A stretch of 44,834 bases of DNA. Source: Pseudomonadales bacterium. GTDB taxonomy: Bacteria > Pseudomonadota > Gammaproteobacteria > Pseudomonadales > Halieaceae. The stretch covers positions 1 through 44,834 of the forward strand of contig JACKNV010000016.1 of NCBI GenBank assembly GCA_024234735.1, read 5' to 3'. This document shows positions 38,581-44,834 of the stretch, piece by piece. The notes below the pieces were generated by a model. The model made no database searches. It saw only the letters and a program-made list of their open reading frames with translations, and was not told where the DNA came from. Numbering within the stretch: the stretch's first letter is position 1; every line of letters begins with the position of its first letter. Position numbers and translations under genes: made by a program.

Positions 38581-39306
38581 TTGGAAGAACAATTAAGCCT
38601 GATAGACCTGGTGTTGCACGCCAGCTTCACGGTACAGCTGGTGATGGGCTTGCTGTTGCTCGCCTCCATGCTGTCCTGGTACATGATCGTCCAGCGCTCC
38701 ATTTATTTTCGCAACGCCCACGACGAGATGTATGAGTTCGAGGAGCGTTTCTGGTCGGGCATAGATCTCTCCAGGCTGTACCGCGAAGGCACCGAGTCGA
38801 TTTCCGAGGGCCATGCCATCCTCGGCATGGAGAGCATTTTTCGCGCCGGCTTCAAGGAGTTTTCCCGCCTGGCGCAACAGGCCGACATGGATTCCGAGGC
38901 CCTGGTGGAGGGCTCCCGGCGGGCCATGCGTGTGGCGATGATGCGCGAGGAGGAGCGTCTGGAGCGCCACCTGGCGTTCCTGGCCTCGGTGGGTTCCACC
39001 AGTCCGTACATCGGCCTGTTCGGCACCGTGTGGGGCATCATGCACTCCTTCCGCGGGCTGGCCAACGCGACCCAGGCCACGCTGGCCACGGTGGCTCCGG
39101 GTATCTCCGAGGCGCTGGTGGCCACCGCCATGGGCCTGTTCGCGGCCATTCCCGCGGTGCTGGCCTACAACCGCCTGGCCGCGCGGGTAGAGGTGTTCAG
39201 CAACCGCTACGACACCTTCGTGGACGAGTTTTCCGGTATTCTCTACCGGCAGGCCTACGCGCTGCGCGCGCGCGCGAAAAAGGCCGGGGCCGCCAGCGGT
39301 GGCTAG
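38581..39306 (+). CDS. tolQ: Tol-Pal system stator protein TolQ
   Basis: 241-residue inner-membrane protein with three transmembrane segments, homologous to ExbB/MotA; with TolR it forms the proton-driven motor that energises TolA for outer-membrane constriction at division. Typical segments are VQLVMGLLLLASMLSWYMI, LAFLASVGSTSPYIGLFGTVWGIM and the final-helix ALVATAMGLFAAIPAVLAYN. I choose TTG 38581 because GAGAGGGGG sits seven bases upstream and it gives MEEQLSLIDLV; an in-frame TTG at 38563 is the alternative. Confidence 0.96.
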   Translation: MEEQLSLIDLVLHASFTVQLVMGLLLLASMLSWYMIVQRSIYFRNAHDEMYEFEERFWSGIDLSRLYREGTESISEGHAILGMESIFRAGFKEFSRLAQQADMDSEALVEGSRRAMRVAMMREEERLERHLAFLASVGSTSPYIGLFGTVWGIMHSFRGLANATQATLATVAPGISEALVATAMGLFAAIPAVLAYNRLAARVEVFSNRYDTFVDEFSGILYRQAYALRARAKKAGAASGG

Positions 39307-39721
39307 CCGGGGCAACAAGCGGCGCCCGATGTCCGAGATCAACGTGGTGCCGTACATCGACGTGATGCTGGTGCTGCTGATCATCTTCATGGTGACTGCG
39401 CCCATGCTGATGCAGGGGGTGAAAGTGGATCTCCCGGAGGCCAGCGCCGACCCGGTGGAGAACCAGGACAGCGAGCCGCTGATCGTGTCCATAGACAAGG
39501 ACGGGCAGCTGTTCCTCAACCTGGGTTCCCAGGAAGACCAGGTGTTGTCCCTGGCCACCATCAGGGATCGGGTGGCCAAGGTCATGCGCAACAACGCCAA
39601 TAAACCCGTGCTGATATGGGGCGACGAGTCCGTGCCCTACGGCGAGGTGGTCACCGTGATGGTGGCGCTGCAGGAGGCCGGGGCCCCCAGCGTCGGCTTG
39701 GTGACCGAGAACCCGCAGTGA
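39299..39721 (+). CDS. tolR: Tol-Pal system protein TolR
   Basis: 140-residue ExbD-family protein with one membrane helix (about 17-37). SEINVVPYIDVMLVLLIIFMV contains the conserved protonatable Asp essential in the motor. The periplasmic domain ends EVVTVMVALQEAGAPSVGLVT. GTG 39299 overlaps the tolQ end by eight bases and the stop overlaps the tolA GTG. Confidence 0.96.
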   Translation: MASRGNKRRPMSEINVVPYIDVMLVLLIIFMVTAPMLMQGVKVDLPEASADPVENQDSEPLIVSIDKDGQLFLNLGSQEDQVLSLATIRDRVAKVMRNNANKPVLIWGDESVPYGEVVTVMVALQEAGAPSVGLVTENPQ

Positions 39722-40524
39722 CGGCCAGCGCCGGCTCTATCTACGCCAAGCCCATGGCGCCTCGTATCGTGCTGCGCCCGGCGCTGGCCAGCGTGCTGTT
39801 GCACGCCCTGATTCTGGCCGCCGTGACCGTGAACTGGAGCGATTCCAGCCGCGAGGTGATCCGGGTGAAGCCGGCCCCCAGGATCATCAACGCGCGGCTG
39901 GTGGATGCCAGCGAGTTCCAGCCCAAGCCCAAGCCGGTGGCCAAGCCTGCACCCAAACCCAAGGCCGCGCCGAAACCGGCACCGAAACCCGCCCCCAAGC
40001 CGGCACCCAAACCAAAACCGCAACCCAAGCCCGCGCCGAAACCCGCGCCCAAGCCGGCCCCGGCGGCCAAACCCAAGCCTGCGGCGCCGGCTCCAAAGCC
40101 CGCGCCCAAGCCCGCCCCCGAGCAGCCCCGCCTGAGTCAGGAGGAACTGGCGGCGCTGACCCGGGCGGACCTGGCCCGGGCGGTGGCGGAAGAGGGCGAG
40201 GAACTGGCGGCAGCCACGGCCCAAGAGATGTCCGCCAGTTATGCCGCCCTCATCCAGCAGACTGTGATAAATTACTGGAGCCGGCCGCCCAGCGCGCGCA
40301 ACGGTATGGAAACCGAGTTGTCCATCCAGCTGATACCCACCGGCGAGGTGGTCAGCGTCAGCATCGTCAAAAGCAGCGGCAACAGTGCCTTCGACAGCTC
40401 GGCGGTGAACGCGGTACAAAAGGCGGGCAGCTTCCCCGAATTGCAGAATCTCCCCTCCGGGGAGTTCGAGAGAACCTTCAGGCGTTTTCGCCTGCTGTTC
40501 AGACCAGAGGATTTACGTTACTGA
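39718..40524 (+). CDS. tolA: TolA with a proline-lysine spacer
   Basis: 268-residue protein linking the TolQR motor to Pal and TolB. One membrane helix lies at about 20-39. Residues 69-138 are a run of PKP, APKP repeats, followed by a short acidic helix and the C-terminal TolA domain (about 175-268: SYAALIQQTVINYWSRP, LIPTGEVVSVSIVKSSGN). E. coli TolA is 421 residues with a long Lys/Ala helix instead, so this spacer looks like that of TonB. GTG 39718 overlaps the tolR stop; ATG 39754 is possible. The stop shares a base with tolB. Confidence 0.93.
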   Translation: MTASAGSIYAKPMAPRIVLRPALASVLLHALILAAVTVNWSDSSREVIRVKPAPRIINARLVDASEFQPKPKPVAKPAPKPKAAPKPAPKPAPKPAPKPKPQPKPAPKPAPKPAPAAKPKPAAPAPKPAPKPAPEQPRLSQEELAALTRADLARAVAEEGEELAAATAQEMSASYAALIQQTVINYWSRPPSARNGMETELSIQLIPTGEVVSVSIVKSSGNSAFDSSAVNAVQKAGSFPELQNLPSGEFERTFRRFRLLFRPEDLRY

Positions 40525-41828
40525 TGAAATCGCTTGCGGTAGTCATACTCAATATCGCCCTGCTGCTGGGTGCGGCGGCCACCCGGGCTGATCTCACCAT
40601 CGAGATCACCCAGGGGATGGACAATCCCACGGCGATTGCCGTGGTGCCCTTTGCCTGGGAGGGTTCCGGCAGCGCGCCGGTAGACGCCGCCCAGGTGATC
40701 GACGACGACCTGGCCCGCAGCGGGCAGTTCGCCCCTATCGCCCGTACCGATATGCTCGGTCTGCCCAGTACCGAACAGGAGGTGTTCTATCGCGACTGGC
40801 GCGCCCTGGACACCGAGTACCTGCTGATCGGGCGGCTCTCCACGCCTCCGGGGGCGGGGCTGCGCATCGACTATGAACTGTTCGACGTGCTGCGCCAGTC
40901 CCGGGTATTTTACGGCTATGAATCCGGCCCGGAGCGCGATGCCCGGATGCTGGCGCACCGCGTCGCCGACAAGATCTACGAACATCTCACCGGGATTCCC
41001 GGCGCCTTCGCCACCCGGCTGCTGTATGTGTCCGTCACCCGCGGTGGCCCCGGAGAGAAGGACTACTACCGGCTGACCCTGGCGGATTCCGACGGCGCCC
41101 AGCCGCTGGTCCTGCTGGAATCCCGCGAACCCCTGCTGGCGCCCACCTGGTCTCCCGATGGCAAGCATGTGGCCTATGTCTCCTTCGAAACCGGCCGCCC
41201 GGCGATATTCCGCCAGGAACTGGTGACCGGCAAGCGCGAGCAGCTGACCAACTTTCAGGGGCTCAACAGCGGCCCCGCCTGGTCGCCCGATGGCAGCACC
41301 ATGGCCATGGTGCTGTCCAAGGACGGCAACCCGGAAATCTACCTCATGAACCTTGCCAGCAAACAGCTGACCCGGGTAACCAACCACTATTCCATCGATA
41401 CCGAGCCGGCCTGGATGCCCGACGGCAAGTCGCTGCTGTTCACCTCCGACCGCGGCGGCAAGCCGCAGATCTACCGCTACGACCTGGGCACGGGCGCCAC
41501 CAAGCGGGTTACCTTCGAGGGCAGCTACAATGCCCGCGCCAGGGTCGCCCAGGACGGGCGTAACGTGGTGCTGGTTCACCAGCAGGATGGCGATTTCCAC
41601 ATTGCCCTGCTCGACCTGGTGACCAACCGCATGCAGATACTGACCTCCACCGCGCTGGATGAAAGCCCCAGTATCGCGCCCAATGGCTCTATGGTATTGT
41701 ACGCAACCAAAGCGGGCGACCGCGGTATTCTCGCCGCCGTGTCGGTGGACGGCGGGGTGAAGTTCCGCCTGCCCTCGCGCGAGGGCGATGTGCGGGAACC
41801 CGCCTGGTCACCGTATTTGAAGCGCTGA
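40524..41828 (+). CDS. tolB: Tol-Pal system beta-propeller protein TolB
   Basis: 434-residue periplasmic protein that binds Pal. A signal peptide ends near residue 22 (AAATRA), an alpha/beta N-domain follows (about 25-160) and then a six-bladed propeller of repeats such as PTWSPDGKHVAYVS, PAWSPDGSTMAMVLS and PAWMPDGKSLLFTSDR. The ATG shares one base with the tolA stop. Pal follows 48 bases downstream. Confidence 0.97.
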   Translation: MKSLAVVILNIALLLGAAATRADLTIEITQGMDNPTAIAVVPFAWEGSGSAPVDAAQVIDDDLARSGQFAPIARTDMLGLPSTEQEVFYRDWRALDTEYLLIGRLSTPPGAGLRIDYELFDVLRQSRVFYGYESGPERDARMLAHRVADKIYEHLTGIPGAFATRLLYVSVTRGGPGEKDYYRLTLADSDGAQPLVLLESREPLLAPTWSPDGKHVAYVSFETGRPAIFRQELVTGKREQLTNFQGLNSGPAWSPDGSTMAMVLSKDGNPEIYLMNLASKQLTRVTNHYSIDTEPAWMPDGKSLLFTSDRGGKPQIYRYDLGTGATKRVTFEGSYNARARVAQDGRNVVLVHQQDGDFHIALLDLVTNRMQILTSTALDESPSIAPNGSMVLYATKAGDRGILAAVSVDGGVKFRLPSREGDVREPAWSPYLKR

Positions 41829-41876
41829 ACGGGCGCAAACACCCTGATTCATACTTGGAATTCGAAGGTAACCCCA

Positions 41877-42443
41877 ATGAAACACCTATCCGTTGCTGGC
41901 AAGCTCGCCGCCCTGTTGCTGAGCGCTTCTTTTCTGGTGGCCTGCTCCAGTAGCAGCACCAAGGAAGACGAGGAGGCCGCCCGCGCCGCCGCTGCCGCTG
42001 CGGCCGCCGCCAAGGCCGCCCAGGATGCCGCCGCTGCTTCCGGCTCTTCCACCGCTGCCGGTTCCTCTTCGGCAACGTCCGCTGAACAACAGCGCCTGGA
42101 GGAAGCCGCCGCCGCCTATGGCAACGTTTTCTACTTCGCCTTCGACAGCTCCAACCTGACCCCCGAGGCGATTGCCTCGCTGAATGCCCATATCGCCGCG
42201 CTGAAGAACACCAACAGCAATATCCGCCTCGAGGGTCATACCGACGAGCGCGGCACCCGCGAGTACAACCTGGCGCTGGGTGAGCGCCGCGCCAATTCGG
42301 TGCGCGATTACATGGTGTTGAACGGTATCGCCAGCTACCGTATCGAGACCATCAGCTATGGTGAAGAGCGGCCGCTCGCCTATGGCACCGGCGAGGCCAA
42401 CTGGGCCCAGAACCGCCGGGTCGAGCTGGTCGTGGTCCAGTAG
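41877..42443 (+). CDS. pal: Peptidoglycan-associated lipoprotein Pal
   Basis: 188-residue outer-membrane lipoprotein. Signal peptide and lipobox LVAC acylate Cys23; an Ala/Ser-rich linker (about 30-75) leads to the OmpA-like domain with VFYFAFDSSNLTPEA, IRLEGHTDERGTREYNLALGERRA and the end NRRVELVVVQ, which binds diaminopimelate in peptidoglycan. AAGGTAA precedes the ATG. Confidence 0.98.
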   Translation: MKHLSVAGKLAALLLSASFLVACSSSSTKEDEEAARAAAAAAAAAKAAQDAAAASGSSTAAGSSSATSAEQQRLEEAAAAYGNVFYFAFDSSNLTPEAIASLNAHIAALKNTNSNIRLEGHTDERGTREYNLALGERRANSVRDYMVLNGIASYRIETISYGEERPLAYGTGEANWAQNRRVELVVVQ

Positions 42444-42455
42444 CGCCGCACCGTG

Positions 42456-43382
42456 ATGAGTCGAGGCAGAAACCTGCTCGCGGCTTCCCTGGCGGTCGTC
42501 GCCGGGTCGCTGTGGCAAACGGCCGCGGGGCAGGACTACGTCGACCTGGAAGCGGAACGGGCGGCTGCCACCCAGCCCTCGCCGGCGGACCCCTATGCAC
42601 CGCGCGGGGCGCAGAATTATCCCGCCACCAGCTACGGCGTGGGTAGCGCACCGGCGGCGACCACTGCGGCCGTCCCCTCGTCCCCCGCTACCGCGGGTGC
42701 CACACCGGGCACTTACAGCGCCCCGCCGCCGGCCGCCAGCCAGGACCAGAACCTCGGCACCCTGTTCATCCAGATCCAGCAGTTGCAGCAGGAAGTGATG
42801 CGCCTGAACGGCAGGCTGGAAGAGCAGGCCAACGAGATACGCACCCTGCGGGAACAGAGCCTGCAGCGCTATGTCGACCTCGACAAGCGTCTCAGCGGCG
42901 GGGGCGCTACCGCCGCCCCCCAGGCCGCGCCTGGCTCGACCATGCCGGAGGCCGCCGTGGCAGCAGCGCCGCGCCAGGCGCCTGCCACAGCCCAGCCCGG
43001 GGAGGCGGAGGCCTACCGAGCGGCTTACTCACTGGTACAGGCGCAGCAATTCGAGAAGGCGGTGCAGGCCTTCACCAGCTTTCAGCGCGATTATCCCGCG
43101 GGCAAGTATGCCCCCAATTCCTACTACTGGCTGGGCGAACTGTACCTGGTGATCCAGCCGCCGGAGCTGGAATCCTCCCGACAGGCCTTTACCATGCTGC
43201 TCAGCCAGTATCCGGATGACAGCAAGGCACCCGACGCCCTGTACAAGCTGGGCAAGGTGCAGTTCATGAAGGGCAACCGGGAGAAAGCCAAGGAATACCT
43301 GGACCAGGTGATCAGCCGCTACGGCAATACCAACAGCTCCGCGGTGAAGCTGGCCCGGGATTTCCTCGCCGAGAACTACTGA
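42456..43382 (+). CDS. cpoB: Cell division coordinator CpoB (YbgF)
   Basis: 308-residue periplasmic protein that links PBP1b activity to Tol-driven constriction. A signal peptide (about 1-27) is followed by a Pro/Ala/Thr-rich low-complexity stretch, a trimerising coiled coil (about 105-150: IQIQQLQQEVMRLNGRLEEQ) and C-terminal TPR repeats (YRAAYSLVQAQQFEKAVQAF, YWLGELYLV, DALYKLGKVQF). GTG 42453 directly precedes the ATG and could also start it. It ends the tol-pal operon. Confidence 0.94.
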   Translation: MSRGRNLLAASLAVVAGSLWQTAAGQDYVDLEAERAAATQPSPADPYAPRGAQNYPATSYGVGSAPAATTAAVPSSPATAGATPGTYSAPPPAASQDQNLGTLFIQIQQLQQEVMRLNGRLEEQANEIRTLREQSLQRYVDLDKRLSGGGATAAPQAAPGSTMPEAAVAAAPRQAPATAQPGEAEAYRAAYSLVQAQQFEKAVQAFTSFQRDYPAGKYAPNSYYWLGELYLVIQPPELESSRQAFTMLLSQYPDDSKAPDALYKLGKVQFMKGNREKAKEYLDQVISRYGNTNSSAVKLARDFLAENY

Positions 43383-43403
43383 GCGGCGGCTCGCCAGGCC
43401 CAG

Positions 43404-44093
43404 ATGTCCAGCCCTGCCCAAGCCTTGGCACCCGGTGCCTCCGAGCGCGCCGACGCGCTGCGTATCACCGAGATTTTCTACTCCCTGCAGGGTGAAGCCC
43501 GCACCGTGGGCCTGCCGACCGTGTTCGTGCGTCTCACCGGATGCCCGCTGCGCTGTGTCTACTGCGACACCGAATACGCCTTCAGCGGCGGTAACCTGCT
43601 CAGTATCGATGCGGTGGTGCAGCAGGTCGCGAATTATGCCCCGCGCTATGTAACCGTGACCGGCGGCGAGCCGCTGGCACAGCGCGCCTGCCTGCCCCTG
43701 CTCCAGCGCCTGTGCGATGCCGGCTACGAGGTGTCGCTGGAAACCGGCGGCGCCCTGAGCGTGGCGGGGGTCGACCAGCGGGTGGTGAAGGTACTGGACC
43801 TGAAAACCCCTGCCTCGGGGGAAATGGCGCGCAACGACTACGACAATATCCCCCTGCTCAATCCCCACGACCAGGTGAAGTTCGTTATCTGTGATCGCGC
43901 GGATTACGAGTGGGCGCGCTTCAAGCTGGACGAGTACCGCCTGGCCCGGCGGGTGGCCGATGTGCTGTTTTCTCCCAGTCACGGGCAGCTCGCCCCGCGG
44001 GAACTGGCGGAGTGGATCCTGGCGGATAACCTGCCGGTGCGCCTGCAGCTGCAACTGCACAAGCTGCTGTGGAACGATGAGCCGGGGCATTGA
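43404..44093 (+). CDS. queE: 7-carboxy-7-deazaguanine synthase
   Basis: 229-residue radical SAM enzyme converting carboxytetrahydropterin to 7-carboxy-7-deazaguanine, a step to queuosine and archaeosine-type bases. The [4Fe-4S] ligands are Cys47, Cys51 and Cys54 (TGCPLRCVYCDTEYAF); TVTGGEPLAQ and the end HKLLWNDEPGH are also typical. It follows cpoB by 21 bases and overlaps the start region of queC, as in Pseudomonas. Confidence 0.96.
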   Translation: MSSPAQALAPGASERADALRITEIFYSLQGEARTVGLPTVFVRLTGCPLRCVYCDTEYAFSGGNLLSIDAVVQQVANYAPRYVTVTGGEPLAQRACLPLLQRLCDAGYEVSLETGGALSVAGVDQRVVKVLDLKTPASGEMARNDYDNIPLLNPHDQVKFVICDRADYEWARFKLDEYRLARRVADVLFSPSHGQLAPRELAEWILADNLPVRLQLQLHKLLWNDEPGH

Positions 44094-44098
44094 AGGCG

Positions 44099-44776
44099 AT
44101 GGCTGAGCGAAAACGCGCGGTCATCCTGGTATCCGGCGGGCTGGATTCCACCACCGTACTCGCCATGGCCAGGGCCGCGGGTTACGCCTGCTACACCCTC
44201 AGCTTTGACTATGGCCAGCGCCACCGGGCCGAGTTGCTGGCTGCCGAGCGGGTGTCGGCCGCCCTGGGCGACGTTGAGCACAAGGTGGTGAAACTCAACC
44301 TGGACAGTATCGGCGGCTCTGCTCTCACCGATACCGCCATCGCCGTGCCGGAAGAGGCCACCAGCGGTATTCCGGTCACCTACGTTCCCGCCCGCAATAC
44401 CGTTTTCCTCGCCATCGCCCTGGGGTGGGCAGAAGTGCTCGGGGCCCAGGATATCTTCATCGGTGTCAACGCCGTGGATTACTCCGGTTACCCGGACTGC
44501 CGGCCGGAATTCATCGCCGCTTTCGAGGCCATGGCCAACCTCGCCACCCGGGCGGGCGTGGAGGGGCAGCCCCTGGATATCCACACGCCGCTGATGCAGA
44601 TGGGCAAGGGTGACATCATCCGCGCGGGCATTGAACTGGGGGTGGATTACGCCCTGACCGTGTCCTGCTACCAGGCCACCGACGAGGGCTTGGCCTGTGG
44701 CAGGTGCGACAGCTGCCGCCTGCGACGCCAGGGCTTTGCGGACGCCGGCATAGCTGATCCAACCCGCTACCGCTAG
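44099..44776 (+). CDS. queC: 7-cyano-7-deazaguanine synthase
   Basis: 225-residue ATP-dependent enzyme that turns carboxy-deazaguanine into preQ0. The PP-loop is VSGGLDSTTVLAMA; ARNTVFLAIALGWAE and GVNAVDYSGYPDCRPEF are family segments, and a zinc site uses the Cys residues of SCYQATDEGLACGRCDSCRLR. ATG 44099 has TGAAGG just upstream; TTG 44090 would overlap the queE stop and add three residues. The 58 bases after its stop hold nothing recognisable. Confidence 0.96.
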   Translation: MAERKRAVILVSGGLDSTTVLAMARAAGYACYTLSFDYGQRHRAELLAAERVSAALGDVEHKVVKLNLDSIGGSALTDTAIAVPEEATSGIPVTYVPARNTVFLAIALGWAEVLGAQDIFIGVNAVDYSGYPDCRPEFIAAFEAMANLATRAGVEGQPLDIHTPLMQMGKGDIIRAGIELGVDYALTVSCYQATDEGLACGRCDSCRLRRQGFADAGIADPTRYR

Positions 44777-44834
44777 TATGTGACAGCGATCGTCGAGCGG
44801 CTAAAAAGTTGCCTCCGGGACTTGAGTTTTACCC

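Noticed and set aside
39260..39276. Alternating GC tract as a Z-DNA or regulatory element
   Set aside because: It is coding sequence for an Ala/Arg-rich TolQ C-terminus and is explained by codon use.
39905..40135. Pro-Lys repeat of tolA as a separate tandem repeat or CRISPR-like array
   Set aside because: The repeats are irregular codon-level repeats within the tolA frame; no conserved spacer-repeat organisation exists.
44777..44834. Possible tRNA or other gene after queC
   Set aside because: The remaining 58 bases show no tRNA arms or coding start; the window ends too soon to judge.

Overview
The window is a gene-dense, high-G+C stretch (60 bases at 3001-3060 are 70% G+C) of a gammaproteobacterial chromosome. 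Gene content and order resemble Pseudomonas and, more closely, marine Cellvibrionales/Halieaceae-type bacteria; the lineage is an inference from synteny and protein flavour, not a database result. Nearly all genes are conserved housekeeping genes in recognisable operons.

Layout. (1) 1-2092: a lower-G+C segment (481-600 is 50% G+C) with a truncated-at-the-edge XRE-type repressor, a divergent SF1 helicase lacking the usual N-terminal NERD nuclease part, and an SSB. It abuts the 3' end of a tRNA-Leu(CAG) gene, so it looks like the end of an integrated or decayed mobile element. (2) 2093-9538: tRNA-Leu, rnr, rlmB, rpsF, rpsR, a membrane-protein gene, rplI and replicative helicase dnaB. (3) 9585-10486: iron storage pair bfr and bfd on the minus strand, bfd under a Fur-type promoter. 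(4) 10724-20579: one long plus-strand run, proA-nadD-rsfS-rlmH-mrdA-mrdB-mltB-rlpA-dacA-ybeD-lipB, joining NAD and proline synthesis, ribosome maturation and the cell elongation/peptidoglycan machinery; lipA is absent from its usual place. (5) 20576-22413: a RegB/RegA (RoxS/RoxR) redox two-component pair on the minus strand, then prfC. (6) 24114-24480: a non-coding gap holding a long imperfect palindrome of about 180 bases. (7) 24481-31906: accessory metabolism: glutathione peroxidase plus acyl-CoA desaturase, a MATE exporter, a glutamine-synthetase-like (PuuA-type) ligase with a LuxR-type regulator, and proS. (8) 32239-38145: an HU protein with a histone-H1-like tail, an FmdB zinc ribbon, aspS, yebC and ruvCAB with an imperfect LexA box. 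(9) 38142-43382: the complete tol-pal operon ybgC-tolQRAB-pal-cpoB, in which TolA has a TonB-like Pro-Lys spacer. (10) 43404-44776: queE and queC for 7-deazaguanine synthesis.

No CRISPR array, intact transposase, integrase or obvious new multi-gene system is visible. The most unusual items are the palindromic element at 24251-24432, the left-edge foreign segment with its apparently leaderless, self-overlapping repressor promoter, a decayed tRNA-Leu 5' copy at 2238-2262, the iterated octamer at 1948-1977, and several small translational-coupling or operator structures listed in the findings.
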